NCBI RefSeq assembly: GCF_002209485.1 | Contig: NZ_NJIX01000001.1 | Location: 1,302,001-1,366,000, forward strand | Direction of reading: 5' to 3' | DNA length: 64,000 bases | Source: Achromobacter sp. HZ34 | GTDB taxonomy: Bacteria; Pseudomonadota; Gammaproteobacteria; Burkholderiales; Burkholderiaceae_B | Part shown: positions 1-9,234 of the stretch, in pieces | How positions within the stretch are numbered: the stretch's first letter is position 1 | Layout: each line of letters begins with the position of its first letter | Made by a program: the position numbers and the translations under genes | The notes under the pieces: generated by a model | Databases searched by the model: none | Seen by the model: only the letters and a program-made list of their open reading frames with translations | What the model was told of the DNA's origin: nothing

Positions 1-805
1 TGATCGCCTTGTTGTAGTAATCGAGCAATTCCTTGGGCGTGCTGGCTGGCGCGAAGAACCCCCACCACACGTCCACCGTGTAGCCGGGATAAATCTCGCT
101 GACCGACCTGACATTGGGCAGCAAGGGCGACTGCGCCGCGCTGGTCACGCCCAGCGTCACCAGGTCACCCGATTTCATCTGTCCCAGGATGGAAGCCGGT
201 GTCGAGATCATGAAATCGACGCGCCCGCCCATCATGTCGATGGCCGCATTCGACACCCCTTTATAGGGCACGTGCCGGAACTTGCCGCCCGAACGCTGCA
301 TCAGCAGCTCCGAGGAAAAATGCGCAATCGAGCCCAGACCCGGTGTCCCGTACGTCATGGGCTTGCCGGACGTCAGCGCCGCCTTCAGGTCATCCAGGTT
401 CTTCAGCCCGGACGCCTTTGACGCCACCAGCACCATGGGCCCCTCGGAGACCACCGCGACCGGCGCCAGGTCCTTGGCAAAGTCGTAATTCAACTGGCGC
501 CCCACGGTATTGGTCACTACCGAGGACGAACTGAAAAGCAAAGTCGCGCCATCACCCTTGCTCTTGGCCACCTCGCCGGTACCGATCACGCCCCCTGCCC
601 CCGGCTTGTTCTCGACGATGAAATTCTTGCCGGTCTTCTTCGTCAATTCCTTGGCGATGGCGCGGCCGAAGGTGTCATTGCTGGCCCCGGGGGAAAACGG
701 CACGATGATCCGCACGACGCTGGGAACCTCGGGCTCGGCGCGCGCGGCACAGGTCAGGCCGAATGCCGCCACGGACGCGGCAGCCAACTTCCAAAGCGAT
801 CTCAT
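1..805 (-). CDS. Bug-family (TctC) tripartite tricarboxylate receptor, C-terminus cut by window edge
   Basis: Periplasmic solute-binding protein of the Bug/TctC family, which captures small organic acids. About 268 residues are visible. A Sec signal peptide of about 23 residues (MRSLWKLAAASVAAFGLTCA then ARA) is followed by the family's first strand and loop (VRIIVPFSPGASNDTFGR) and by ENKPGAGGVIG. The start at 805 has AGGAGA six bases upstream. No TctA/TctB membrane genes are beside it, as is usual for orphan Bug genes. A GntR gene lies immediately upstream on the same strand and a palindromic operator candidate sits in its leader, so control by that regulator is likely. The ligand cannot be told from sequence. 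Confidence 0.9.
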   Translation of the reverse strand, partial: MRSLWKLAAASVAAFGLTCAARAEPEVPSVVRIIVPFSPGASNDTFGRAIAKELTKKTGKNFIVENKPGAGGVIGTGEVAKSKGDGATLLFSSSSVVTNTVGRQLNYDFAKDLAPVAVVSEGPMVLVASKASGLKNLDDLKAALTSGKPMTYGTPGLGSIAHFSSELLMQRSGGKFRHVPYKGVSNAAIDMMGGRVDFMISTPASILGQMKSGDLVTLGVTSAAQSPLLPNVRSVSEIYPGYTVDVWWGFFAPASTPKELLDYYNKAI

Positions 806-869
806 TTTGTCTCCTGATCTTGTTCTGGTGGCACCGGCGCGCGCATCGAGGCGCAACGCCAAAACCAGA

Positions 870-892
870 ATATCATCATGAGATCATGATAT
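870..892. promoter_or_regulatory. Candidate GntR operator upstream of the Bug gene
   Basis: Inverted repeat with arms ATATCAT and ATGATAT separated by nine bases, 65 to 87 bases before the Bug start codon. The octamer ATGATATC at 886-893 recurs at 1779-1786 in front of the CoA-transferase gene. Both places flank the GntR gene, so it is the probable ligand-controlled repressor. Inferred, not demonstrated. Confidence 0.5.
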
Positions 893-934
893 CAACGGAA
901 GAAATTCCCTATTAAGACGGAGACCTCGCCAGCC

Positions 935-1681
935 TCAGGATGCCGTGCCGGCCGCCCGATTCAGCGTCATCTTGTACGTAAAGGTATGGCCCGGGTAGGT
1001 GTTCACGGTCACTTCGAAAGGCTCCGGATCCTCGAAGAAATAGCGCCGCACCACTTGCAGCGCAGGACTGTAGGGCGTGGCGTGCAGCAACTCGGCCTCT
1101 TCCGGTGACACGAACACCGCCTGGATTTCCTGCTCGATCTTCTGGATGGTGCTGTCGAAGGCCTCGGAGATCTGCGTATAGACGGCGGTATCCATCTCCC
1201 GGTCGTGCGCCACCGCGCTCAGGTAGGGTTTGCGCACATAGATGCGGCACACCGACACCACCACGCCGGTATCGGCGCGATTGACACGCTTGCCCGCCAG
1301 CCGCAATACCGTATCGCCGGTGGGCATCTTCAGCACGGCCGTGTCCTCGGGCCGCAGCACCAGGGATTCGCGGCGCGAGATCAGGTAACGTGTCGGCCCG
1401 GCCCCGTAAGACACCAGCTCGGAAACCGAGCGTGAAGTCAGCATGAAGCTCTGGTTCTGCGCCCGCGCCACCACTTTGGTGCCCACGCCATGGATGGTCT
1501 CGATCAGTCCCTGCGACACCAGCCGCTTGAGGGCTTCGCGGATGGTCGTGCGGCTGACCTCGAAGCGCTCGATCAGGTCGCTCTCCTTGGGCAGCAGCTC
1601 GCCGACAGCGGGAAAGCCGTTGGAGATTTCCTTGGCCAGCAGATCGGCGACGAGCAGGTATTTCGGGGCGGTGGTCCTCAT
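935..1681 (-). CDS. GntR-family (HutC/UTRA type) transcriptional regulator
   Basis: DNA-binding regulator with an N-terminal winged helix-turn-helix (LLPKESDLIERFEVSRTTIR then EALKRLVSQGLIETIHGVGT) and a C-terminal UTRA-type effector domain from roughly residue 85 to the end. I chose the ATG at 1681, giving 248 residues starting MRTTAPKYLLVADLL, because GAAAGAAG precedes it. An in-frame ATG at 1735 would add 18 basic residues atypical of the family. It is divergent from the CoA-transferase/dioxygenase pair and precedes the Bug gene on its own strand, so it probably controls uptake and catabolism of one compound. Confidence 0.88.
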   Translation of the reverse strand: MRTTAPKYLLVADLLAKEISNGFPAVGELLPKESDLIERFEVSRTTIREALKRLVSQGLIETIHGVGTKVVARAQNQSFMLTSRSVSELVSYGAGPTRYLISRRESLVLRPEDTAVLKMPTGDTVLRLAGKRVNRADTGVVVSVCRIYVRKPYLSAVAHDREMDTAVYTQISEAFDSTIQKIEQEIQAVFVSPEEAELLHATPYSPALQVVRRYFFEDPEPFEVTVNTYPGHTFTYKMTLNRAAGTAS

Positions 1682-1773
1682 GGGCTTCTTTCGGTCTTTC
1701 GTTCTTATGGGAGCGGCGGAACTGCCAGCCCGCATCTTACCGTCACCCGCAATGGCAGGTTGGATTGCGTTAG

Positions 1774-1786
1774 ATATAATGATATC
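1774..1786. promoter_or_regulatory. Second candidate GntR operator, between gntR and the CoA-transferase gene
   Basis: GATATAATGATATC-like element holding the same octamer ATGATATC (1779-1786) as the site at 870-892. It lies 33 to 45 bases upstream of the start at 1819 and in the leader of the divergent GntR gene, where it could control both promoters. Confidence 0.45.
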
Positions 1787-1818
1787 CTTATTTCAAGAAT
1801 CACCATCAGCCTTCACAG

Positions 1819-3048
1819 ATGACCGACTTTCCTGCCGCCGAATTCAATCCCGACGCCCGCGGCCCGCTTAGCGGCGTGCGCGTGCTGGACCTTTCCCGCC
1901 TGGTCGCGGGCAATGTGATGACCTTGCAACTGGCCGATTTCGGCGCCGACGTCATCAAAGTCGAACCGCCAGGCGGCGACACCCTGCGCAACTTCCGCAG
2001 CGACGGCCACGATACCTGGTGGAACACGTACTGCCGCAACAAGCGCAGCATCGGGTTGGATTTCCGCCACCCCGACGCCATTGCGCTACTGAAGCGCCTG
2101 CTGCCGACGATAGACGTGTTCGTGGAGTCCTTCCGCTCCGGCACCCTGGAAAAAATGGGACTGGCGCCGGAAGTCATCCATGCCATCAATCCGAATATCG
2201 TCATCGTGCGCATCACCGGCTGGGGCCAGACCGGTCCCTACCGCGACAAGCCGGGCTTCGGCACCCTGGTGGAGGGCTACACGGGCTTCGCCGCCATCAA
2301 TGGCTTCCAGGACCGCGAGCCCGTCCTGCCGCCGATTTTCCTGGGCGACATGGTCAGCGGACTTTATGGATTCGGCGCGGTGATGACGGCATTGTGGAAT
2401 ATGCGCGCCAATGGCCAAGGCGGCGAGATCATCGATCTTTCCCTGTTCGAACCCACGGTCTCGGTGCTGGGCCCGCAGGTCGGTACGTATGAACTCACCG
2501 GCAAGCTCAAGGCGCGCACGGGCAGCCGGTCGAACACCACCGCGCCCCGCAATGTCTACAAGACGGCCGACGGCAAGTGGATCTGCATATCGACATCCAC
2601 CGAAACCATGGCCCGGCGCTTCTTCAACCTGATCGGGCGCCCTGACATCCCGGAACACCCGGAATACGGCACGGCACGGGGCCGCCTGCGCCACGTCGAA
2701 TACATCGACGGCCTGGTGGCCGACTGGTTCGCCAAGCAGCATTTCGCCGAAGCCCTGGCGCTGTTCGACCGGGAAGGCGTGACGGCCGGGCCGGTGTACG
2801 ACGCCAGCGACCTGATCAAGGACGACTACGTGCGCGAACGCGAAGTGTTCGTACGCCTGCCCGAAGCACAGGACCGCCAGCTCGCCCACAACATCACGCC
2901 GCGCTTCGCGCGGCATCCTGGCGCGTTCCGCTACCAGGCGCCCTACGTCGGTGAACACAACGAGGAAATCCTGGCGCCCATCATCGGCCAGGACGCATTC
3001 CAGACTTTGCAGGCCAGCAAGGTGGTCTGCACGAACAAGGAGACTTGA
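1819..3048 (+). CDS. Class III (CaiB/BaiF) acyl-CoA transferase
   Basis: Cytoplasmic enzyme of 409 residues that moves CoA between carboxylic acids. The family opening is intact (GVRVLDLSRLVAGNVMTLQL, then GADVIKVEPPGGD), and the catalytic aspartate is D177 in FLGDMVSG, matching the Asp that forms the acyl anhydride in formyl-CoA transferase. The stop codon abuts the ATG of the TauD-type dioxygenase, so the two are translated together. Divergent from the GntR gene. The acid substrate is unknown; the pairing with a Bug receptor suggests that the imported acid is activated here. Confidence 0.92.
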   Translation: MTDFPAAEFNPDARGPLSGVRVLDLSRLVAGNVMTLQLADFGADVIKVEPPGGDTLRNFRSDGHDTWWNTYCRNKRSIGLDFRHPDAIALLKRLLPTIDVFVESFRSGTLEKMGLAPEVIHAINPNIVIVRITGWGQTGPYRDKPGFGTLVEGYTGFAAINGFQDREPVLPPIFLGDMVSGLYGFGAVMTALWNMRANGQGGEIIDLSLFEPTVSVLGPQVGTYELTGKLKARTGSRSNTTAPRNVYKTADGKWICISTSTETMARRFFNLIGRPDIPEHPEYGTARGRLRHVEYIDGLVADWFAKQHFAEALALFDREGVTAGPVYDASDLIKDDYVREREVFVRLPEAQDRQLAHNITPRFARHPGAFRYQAPYVGEHNEEILAPIIGQDAFQTLQASKVVCTNKET

Positions 3049-4134
3049 ATGGCATTGCTTGGAACGCAGCTGCAAGGGCCGGCGGTATGGAAAGGCCCTG
3101 AAATCGACTGGCGCACCCACGGCCTGCATGTGTTGTCCCCGCAGGAGGTCGCCGAGATCGACGCCGCGCTGGCGCACCTGAAGGCGCAGGGCGACGTCGA
3201 CTTTCCCGATATCACCCCGGAGAATTTCCCGCTGCAGCAGGTGGGCACCCTCATGCGGGGCCTGCCGCAACGGCTGCAGGACAGCGTCGGCTTCCTGATG
3301 CTGCGCGGCCTGCCGCGCGACCGCTACAGCGACGACGACATGGCGAAGGTGTACTTCGGCCTGGCCTCCTACATGGGACGCCCCATGACGCAGTCCTATC
3401 TTGGCGACATGCTCGGCCACGTCATGGACGTCAGCGACCTTGAACCCAAGTCACGCGGCTACCGCAAGGGCGGCGGCCAGCTGATGCACACGGATTCCTG
3501 CGACGTCATCGGCCTGATGTGCCTGCGCACCGCCAAGTCCGGCGGCGACAGCCGCATCAGCAGCGCGCTGACCGTGCATAACTACATGGCGGAACATCAT
3601 CCGGAACACTTTCGCGTACTGTGCGAAGGCCTGTGGCTGAAGCGCGCCGACGAAGACGGACGCCATGCCACGCGCACCTATAGCGAAAACAAGGTCCCCT
3701 TCTTCGTTGAACAGAATGGCCGCGTCGTGTGCTACCTGCCGACCGGCTACGCACGCCTGTGCGAAAAGAGCGGCCAGCGTCCGTACACGCAAGAAGAATC
3801 CGATGCCTTGTACCGCGTACGCAAGGTCGCCGCGATGCCCGAGCACTTCCTGGACATGGGCTTCAAGGATGGCGACATCCAGTTCCTGAACAATCGCAGC
3901 ATGGTGCACGGCCGCACCGATTACGAGGACTACCCCGAAATCGAACAGCGCCGTCATCTGATGCGTATCTGGATCCGCGCCAAGGACTGGGACGCCATGC
4001 CGCCGCGCCAGGTCTTCCATACGGATGAAGACATGCGCCTATGGTCGCAACACCGCAAACCGTTCGCGGAATTGCCTTCGGTCCACGACGAAAGGCTGAA
4101 GGCGAGCACCGCGGACAGCAGGATGGTGGACTAG
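3049..4134 (+). CDS. TauD/TfdA-family Fe(II)/2-oxoglutarate-dependent dioxygenase
   Basis: Non-haem iron oxygenase of 361 residues. The iron-binding facial triad is visible as H147-T-D149 (QLMHTDSCDV) and distal H287 (NNRSMVHGRTDY); R306 in RRHLMRIW is the expected 2-oxoglutarate carboxylate ligand. The ATG directly follows the CoA-transferase stop with no gap, which indicates one operon. Members hydroxylate sulfonates, aryloxyacids, betaines and similar molecules; nothing visible picks one. It probably oxidises the acid handled by the neighbouring transferase or its CoA ester. Confidence 0.9.
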   Translation: MALLGTQLQGPAVWKGPEIDWRTHGLHVLSPQEVAEIDAALAHLKAQGDVDFPDITPENFPLQQVGTLMRGLPQRLQDSVGFLMLRGLPRDRYSDDDMAKVYFGLASYMGRPMTQSYLGDMLGHVMDVSDLEPKSRGYRKGGGQLMHTDSCDVIGLMCLRTAKSGGDSRISSALTVHNYMAEHHPEHFRVLCEGLWLKRADEDGRHATRTYSENKVPFFVEQNGRVVCYLPTGYARLCEKSGQRPYTQEESDALYRVRKVAAMPEHFLDMGFKDGDIQFLNNRSMVHGRTDYEDYPEIEQRRHLMRIWIRAKDWDAMPPRQVFHTDEDMRLWSQHRKPFAELPSVHDERLKASTADSRMVD

Positions 4135-4170
4135 GCCCCAGGCGTCGGCCAGCGCGCCGGCATCCGGAAG

Positions 4171-5082
4171 TCAGCCACCCCACCCGGCCAGCAACTGCTT
4201 CAGCGCCTGCGCCGACGTGTCCGTCAGCGGCCAGGCCGCCGGCGGACGGGGCGCGCCGCAATCCTCGCCCAGCAACTGCAACGCTGCCTTCACGACGCTG
4301 ACGTTGCAGCCGTTCTGCTCTTCCGCCCGCAACGCTTCGAAGGCGCGCATCTGCTCGATCAGCACGCGCGCACGCGGGTAGTCGGCCGCCTCCAGCGCCT
4401 GGTGGATCGCCACCGAATGCGCCGGCTTGACGTTGATCAGCCCGGACGTGAAGCCGCGTGCGCCCATGGCGTACAAAGGCGGCGCCCAGATCTCGGCCAG
4501 GCCGCAGACCCACGCCAGGTCCAGGTCGGTGGTACGCCGCATGGCCTCGCCCATCAGCAAAGGCGTGGGCGAGGCCCACTTGATGCCGACCACGCCCGGC
4601 AGACGGCAAAGCGCCTCGATCGCCGCCAGGCCGATGTTCTCGTTACGCAGATACAGCACGACGGGCAGGCCGCCGCTGGCATCGCTGACCCGCGTCACAT
4701 ACTCGACCACGCCCCGCGGCGCGACGAAGGGATCCGGCAGCTGATGCACCATCAGGCCGCTGGCGCCGGCGCGTGCCGATTCGCGGGCCAGGCGGCAAGC
4801 CTGGCCGATATCACGGCCCACGCCGCCCAGCACCGGCGCGCGACCGCCTACCTGCTCCGTCGCCGCGTGCGCCATGGTCACGGCTTCTTCCGGGGACAAG
4901 CCATAGAACTCGCTGGTATTGCCGTTCACGACCAGGCAATGCACCCCCGCGTCCACCGCGCGATCGACGATGGGCGCAAGCTTGTGCGGTGCCAGCTGGT
5001 CCTGCTCATCGAAAGGCGTCACCAGGATGCCGGAAATACCATTCAACGCGGCACGCAACTGCGGAAAAGCGAAAGCGGTCAT
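4171..5082 (-). CDS. Dihydrodipicolinate synthase/N-acetylneuraminate lyase family aldolase
   Basis: TIM-barrel class I lyase of 303 residues. The Schiff-base lysine is K168 in GVVGIKWAS and the conserved tyrosine is Y144 in VVLYLRNEN; GILVTPF and VVNGNTSEFYGLSPEE are family blocks. Start at 5082 was chosen because GGAGA lies eight bases upstream; the open frame continues to 5316 but that extension lacks family features. It is the last gene of the leftward Liv/HMG-CoA-reductase operon, 97 bases after the reductase. It is not the housekeeping DapA by context. A retro-aldol step on a branched oxo- or hydroxy-acid is plausible. Confidence 0.87.
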   Translation of the reverse strand: MTAFAFPQLRAALNGISGILVTPFDEQDQLAPHKLAPIVDRAVDAGVHCLVVNGNTSEFYGLSPEEAVTMAHAATEQVGGRAPVLGGVGRDIGQACRLARESARAGASGLMVHQLPDPFVAPRGVVEYVTRVSDASGGLPVVLYLRNENIGLAAIEALCRLPGVVGIKWASPTPLLMGEAMRRTTDLDLAWVCGLAEIWAPPLYAMGARGFTSGLINVKPAHSVAIHQALEAADYPRARVLIEQMRAFEALRAEEQNGCNVSVVKAALQLLGEDCGAPRPPAAWPLTDTSAQALKQLLAGWGG

Positions 5083-5179
5083 TCCATGTCTCCAGAATAG
5101 GGGCACCTGGAAGATAGCATCCCGACCGGCAAAACCGAAAGCGCACCGGGTCTCGCACCGGATCCCGGTGCGCCCCGGT

Positions 5180-6466
5180 TCAACCCTTGCGCCGCAGCTG
5201 CTCCAGCAGGGCGACAGCACGATCGGTACGCACGTCATGCTCAGCCGCCATCTGCCTGGCCACCGCATCGATCTCCTCGCCCACCGCGCCGGCCACCAAG
5301 GCGATATTGCGCGCATGCAGCGCCATGTGGCCGCGCTGGATGCCTTCCGTCGCCAATGCGCGCAGGGCGCCCAGGTTTTGCGCCAGGCCCACGGCTACCG
5401 CGATCTCGCCCAATTCCTGCGCCGTCTTCACCCCCATGATCTTCAGCGACAACTGCGCCAGCGGATGGGTCTTGGTGGCGCCGCCGACCAGCCCCACCGG
5501 CATCGGCATCTCGATGGTACCGACCAGGGCGCCGGTGGTGTCCTTCTCCCATTTGGTCAGCGAGGTGTAGTGCCCGCCCCGGCACGCCCACGCGTGCGCA
5601 CCCGCTTCCACGGCCCGCCAGTCGTTGCCCGTGGCGACGATGATGGGATCGATGCCGTTCATGATGCCCTTGTTGTGCGTGGCCGCCCGATAGGGATCCA
5701 CGGCGGCGAACGTATAGGCATCGAGCACGCCCTCGACGATCTCCTCGCCGGCACGTTCCTTGGTCTTCAGCGTCGCCGGCGTCAGGCGGACGCGGGCACG
5801 CGCCAGGCGCAGGTCCGCCAGGTTGGACAGGATGCGCAGGCGCACCTGGCCACCGGTGAGCTTTTCCACCAGGGGCGAGACCGACTCGGCCATGGTGTTC
5901 ACCGTATTCGCCCCCATGGCGTCGCGCACGTCGACGATCAGGTGCATCACCACCATGGCGCCCCGCGGCGTATCGGGAAACACATGGATCTCGATATCGC
6001 GGCAGCCGCCGCCCAGGCCGATCAGCACCTTGTCACGGCTGTTGGCCAGTTCCAGGATCTCGTCACGATGCTTGAGCAAAGCCAGGCGCGCGCCGTAAGG
6101 GTCGGTCACGCCCAGGATCTGCACCTGGGCCCGCATGATGGGACCCGTGCTGGACGTCTCGAACCCACCCGTGTCGCGCGCCAGCTTGGCCATGTAGGAG
6201 GCCGCCGCGACGATGGAGGGTTCCTCCACCGCCATGGGCACCAGTACGTCCCGGCCGTTGACCTGGAAATTGCTGGCCACGGCGAACGGCAGCTCGAAGG
6301 TGCCGATGACGTTCTCGATCATGCCGTCGGCGCGAGCCACGGGCAGCGCACCGGGCTGCAGGATCAAGGCGGCTTCGGCGTCCGTCAATCCGACGGCCTT
6401 GACGAGGTACTCCGCGCGTTGCGCGGGTGTGAGAGCACGAAAATTGGGCAGGCGCGAGTCGGCCAT
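5180..6466 (-). CDS. mvaA: Class II (degradative-type) hydroxymethylglutaryl-CoA reductase
   Basis: Interconverts HMG-CoA and mevalonate using NAD(P)(H). The 428 residues show the class II blocks [20 protein letters not shown], the catalytic glutamate in [11 protein letters not shown] (E82/E83), the lysine and aspartate in [10 protein letters not shown], and a C-terminal catalytic histidine in [15 protein letters not shown]. Length matches the Pseudomonas mevalonii type (about 430). An AGGAGATC-like sequence lies just before the ATG at 6466. No other mevalonate-pathway gene is present. It sits among a Liv transporter, CoA-transferase and hydratase, so it most likely works oxidatively in catabolism. 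Confidence 0.93.
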   Translation of the reverse strand: MADSRLPNFRALTPAQRAEYLVKAVGLTDAEAALILQPGALPVARADGMIENVIGTFELPFAVASNFQVNGRDVLVPMAVEEPSIVAAASYMAKLARDTGGFETSSTGPIMRAQVQILGVTDPYGARLALLKHRDEILELANSRDKVLIGLGGGCRDIEIHVFPDTPRGAMVVMHLIVDVRDAMGANTVNTMAESVSPLVEKLTGGQVRLRILSNLADLRLARARVRLTPATLKTKERAGEEIVEGVLDAYTFAAVDPYRAATHNKGIMNGIDPIIVATGNDWRAVEAGAHAWACRGGHYTSLTKWEKDTTGALVGTIEMPMPVGLVGGATKTHPLAQLSLKIMGVKTAQELGEIAVAVGLAQNLGALRALATEGIQRGHMALHARNIALVAGAVGEEIDAVARQMAAEHDVRTDRAVALLEQLRRKG

Positions 6467-6558
6467 GAGAGGATCTCCTGAAATTGGTCGGTGGAAGAAT
6501 GAGAAACGCGGGGCGGCGCGGCCGAACGGGCTGCGGCGCTACGCCACCCTGAAGAAAA

Positions 6559-7329
6559 TCAGCCGCGGGCGGCGCGGCCCCTGTTGCGCGACAGGAAACG
6601 CTGCAACCCTTCCTTTGCTTCGTCGCAGGTAAAGGCACGCTGGCCCAGCACCGCTTCCTTGCGGAACGCCTCGTCAAGAGGCAGATGCGCCAGCGTCAAC
6701 GCCGCCTCCTTGATGACCGACACCGCCACCTGGCCTTTCTGCGCGATGCCCTGGGCATAGGCCAGCGCCACCGATTCAAGGTCCTCGGGCGGCACCACGC
6801 GATTGAGCAGCCCCATTTCCGCCAGGCGCAAGGCAGGAAAGCGCTCCGCGGTCAGCATCAGCTCCATCGCGTAGGCGTAGGGAATCTGCCGCACCAGCCG
6901 CACCAGGGTTCCGCCGGCCGGCGTGAAGCCGAGGGCCGCCTCGGGCAATGCAAACTCGGCCGTGCTGGCAGCGATACGGATATCCGTCGCCAGCATGATC
7001 TCGAAACCACCGCCCATGCATAAGCCGTTGATGGCGGCCACGACGGGTTTGTAGAAACCGCTCTGCTTCAGGTGCGCGCCATCCCACTGCGAGATGTCGA
7101 AGCGCCCTTGCGCCAGCGCCGGGATCGACTCACCCAGGTCGGCGCCGACGCAGAAAGCGCGGCCGCCATTGGCGCCCAGCAGAATGGCACGTACAGCGGG
7201 GTCGTCATTGGCGCGCTTGAACGACTCGGCCAGGACCTCATACATGTCCAGCGTCAGGGCATTGAGCTTTTCGGGCCGGTCGAAGCGGATATGCGCGACG
7301 GCATCCTTGACCTCGTAGGTGATGCCCAT
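6559..7329 (-). CDS. Enoyl-CoA hydratase/isomerase (crotonase) family protein
   Basis: 256-residue crotonase-fold enzyme. Oxyanion-hole segments AFCVGADL and GLCMGGGFE are present. Both positions that carry the catalytic glutamates of true hydratases are filled (GGGFEIML and LPEAALGFTPAGGT), so hydration of an enoyl-CoA is likely. Its ATG is one base beyond the stop of the CoA-transferase gene, showing co-transcription; HMG-CoA reductase follows 92 bases downstream. In context it may make or use a 3-hydroxyacyl-CoA such as HMG-CoA from a methylglutaconyl-type ester; this is inference. Confidence 0.9.
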   Translation of the reverse strand: MGITYEVKDAVAHIRFDRPEKLNALTLDMYEVLAESFKRANDDPAVRAILLGANGGRAFCVGADLGESIPALAQGRFDISQWDGAHLKQSGFYKPVVAAINGLCMGGGFEIMLATDIRIAASTAEFALPEAALGFTPAGGTLVRLVRQIPYAYAMELMLTAERFPALRLAEMGLLNRVVPPEDLESVALAYAQGIAQKGQVAVSVIKEAALTLAHLPLDEAFRKEAVLGQRAFTCDEAKEGLQRFLSRNRGRAARG

Positions 7330-7330
7330 C

Positions 7331-8563
7331 TCAGATCACCCCTTCGGCGACGAAGCGCTCATAGTCAGCGGCCGCCACCCCCAGCCACCCCTTGAGCACC
7401 ACCTCATTGTGCTGCCCGAAGCCCGGCGCGCTGCCTTGCGCCTGTACCGGTGTGCGCGACAGCTTCATCGGGCTGCCGAAAGCCTGGACCTGGGCGCCGT
7501 CGACCTGGGTTGGCACGAACATGTCCCTGGCCCGCAGATGGGGATCCTCGACCACCTCGGCGATGGTCTTGATGGGGGTCATGGGAATGATGTCGCCGGC
7601 CAGCGCCTCCAGTTCCGCTTTCGTGCGGGCGGCGCACCAGCGTTGCACGATGGGCTGCACCCGCCTGGCATAGACCTCCGCATCGAAGCGCTTGGCCATC
7701 GTGTCGATCTCGGTATCGTTCAACAGCTCGGGCTCGCCGAACAAGCGGCAGGCCTCGCGCCAGAATTTATCCGTATAGGCGCCAAAAAACACATAGCCAT
7801 CCTTGCAGGCGTATTGGCCGTAGGGCCGTACGAAGGGATGATCGTTGCCCAGCGGCTCACCCACGATGCCGTCCACCGTGTAGTTGACGATGGCGTGCTC
7901 CGTCAACGTCACCACCGAGTCCTGCTGCGCGACATCCACCTGCTGGCCCAGGCCCGTCTGGCGCATGTCGACCACGGCGGCCAGCGCCGCTATGGTGGCG
8001 TAGAACGATGCCGACAGGTCGCCGATGATGGTGCCCACCCGCAACGGTGCCGCGCCCTTGGCGCCGTTGATGGACCACAGGCCGCCTGTCGCCTGGGCGC
8101 TGTTGTCGTAGGCCGGCCGCTTGGCGTTGGGCCCGGTCTGGCCGAAGCCGCTGATGGAAACATAGATCAGCCGGGGGTTGCATTGCTTCAAGGTCTCATA
8201 ATCCAGGCCCATGCGCGCCATGGTCCCCGGGCGAAAGTTCTCGACCAGCATGTCCGCCTTGCCCACCAGGTCGCGCAGCAGCGCGCGGCCCCGCTCGGAC
8301 TTCAGATCCAGGCTCACCCCCAGCTTGTGCCGGTTGTATTGCGCGAAGAAGGCGCTGGCCTGCCCTTGCTGTCCCTGCACGAAAGGCGGAAAGCTGCGCA
8401 CGTAGTCGGGCTCGGCCGGGTTCTCCACCTTGATCACGGTCGCCCCCAGGTCGGCGAGCATCATCGTGCAATAAGGGCCGGCCACGACGCGCGTCACGTC
8501 GATGACCACCAGGCCGCGCAAGGGCCCCTCGCCCAGCGGCAGCTGCGTCAAATCATCAATCAC
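7331..8563 (-). CDS. Class III (CaiB/BaiF) CoA-transferase of the Liv/HMG-CoA-reductase operon
   Basis: 410-residue class III CoA-transferase. The start is the GTG at 8563: it overlaps the TGA of the upstream ATPase gene (GTGA) and is preceded by GGAGG at seven to eight bases; the longer frame to 8668 is inside that ATPase gene. VVIDVTRVVAGPYCTMMLAD is the family opening, and D182 in TIIGDLSASF is the catalytic aspartate. It probably activates the acid imported by the Liv transporter using a CoA ester as donor. Distant paralogue of the gene at 1819-3048. Confidence 0.92.
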   Translation of the reverse strand: MIDDLTQLPLGEGPLRGLVVIDVTRVVAGPYCTMMLADLGATVIKVENPAEPDYVRSFPPFVQGQQGQASAFFAQYNRHKLGVSLDLKSERGRALLRDLVGKADMLVENFRPGTMARMGLDYETLKQCNPRLIYVSISGFGQTGPNAKRPAYDNSAQATGGLWSINGAKGAAPLRVGTIIGDLSASFYATIAALAAVVDMRQTGLGQQVDVAQQDSVVTLTEHAIVNYTVDGIVGEPLGNDHPFVRPYGQYACKDGYVFFGAYTDKFWREACRLFGEPELLNDTEIDTMAKRFDAEVYARRVQPIVQRWCAARTKAELEALAGDIIPMTPIKTIAEVVEDPHLRARDMFVPTQVDGAQVQAFGSPMKLSRTPVQAQGSAPGFGQHNEVVLKGWLGVAAADYERFVAEGVI

Positions 8564-9234
8564 TTCGATACCTCCGATGCCAACTCGATCTGCCCGCGTT
8601 CGATGTACAGCGTCCTGCTCTGTACGTCTTCGAGCAAGGATGCGTTCGATTCCGTCACGACCACGCAAAGCTGTGGATGCGATGCGCGCAGCAGGCGCAG
8701 CGAATCGCCGTATTGCCGCGCCAGCGCGGGCGCCAGTCCCTGGAACGGTTCATCCAGCAGGACGAAGCGCGTACCTACCATCAGGGCGCGCGCCAACGCC
8801 ACGATCTTGCCTTGCCCGCCCGACAGCGCGGCGCCCGAACGCGGCAGCATCGCCTTGAGCTGCGGCACGCTGGCGAGCACGCCCTCCAGCCGCTGCTGGA
8901 CTTCCCTGGCGGGCACCCGCAGCACTTCGCAGGGCAAGGTGATGTTCTGGGCCACCGACAGCGCCGGCACGATCACGCGGTCTTCAGGCGCGTAACCGAA
9001 GCCGCTGGCCGAACGGCGCGCCGCCGGACGGCGCGCGATGTCGTCGCCATCCAGTTGCAAGCGGCCCGTGCGCAGTTTCACCAGGCCCATGATGCTGCGC
9101 AGCAGCGTCGTCTTGCCCGCGCCGTTGCGACCGACCACGGCGATTGTGTGGCCTGCTTCCAGCGTCACGTTGACATCGCGCAGTACCGCGTGCCCCGCCA
9201 GGTCCACGCTCATCGATTGGATATGCAGTGTCAT
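8560..9234 (-). CDS. LivF-type ABC transporter ATPase
   Basis: ATPase subunit, 224 residues, of a branched-chain-amino-acid-type (HAAT) importer. Walker A GRNGAGKTT near residue 36, signature LSGGQGK, Walker B FVLLDEP. Where many LivF proteins have VEQN this one has VVTESNASLL, a known subclass whose members often import acids or amides rather than leucine. Translation is coupled on both sides: its ATG overlaps the end of the LivG-type gene by four bases and its TGA overlaps the GTG of the CoA-transferase gene. Confidence 0.92.
   Translation of the reverse strand: MTLHIQSMSVDLAGHAVLRDVNVTLEAGHTIAVVGRNGAGKTTLLRSIMGLVKLRTGRLQLDGDDIARRPAARRSASGFGYAPEDRVIVPALSVAQNITLPCEVLRVPAREVQQRLEGVLASVPQLKAMLPRSGAALSGGQGKIVALARALMVGTRFVLLDEPFQGLAPALARQYGDSLRLLRASHPQLCVVVTESNASLLEDVQSRTLYIERGQIELASEVSK

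Noticed and set aside
4919-6481. 520-codon open frame on the plus strand
   Set aside because: It is antisense to the HMG-CoA reductase and lyase genes and reads as low-complexity His/Arg/Gln-rich sequence typical of GC-rich shadows.
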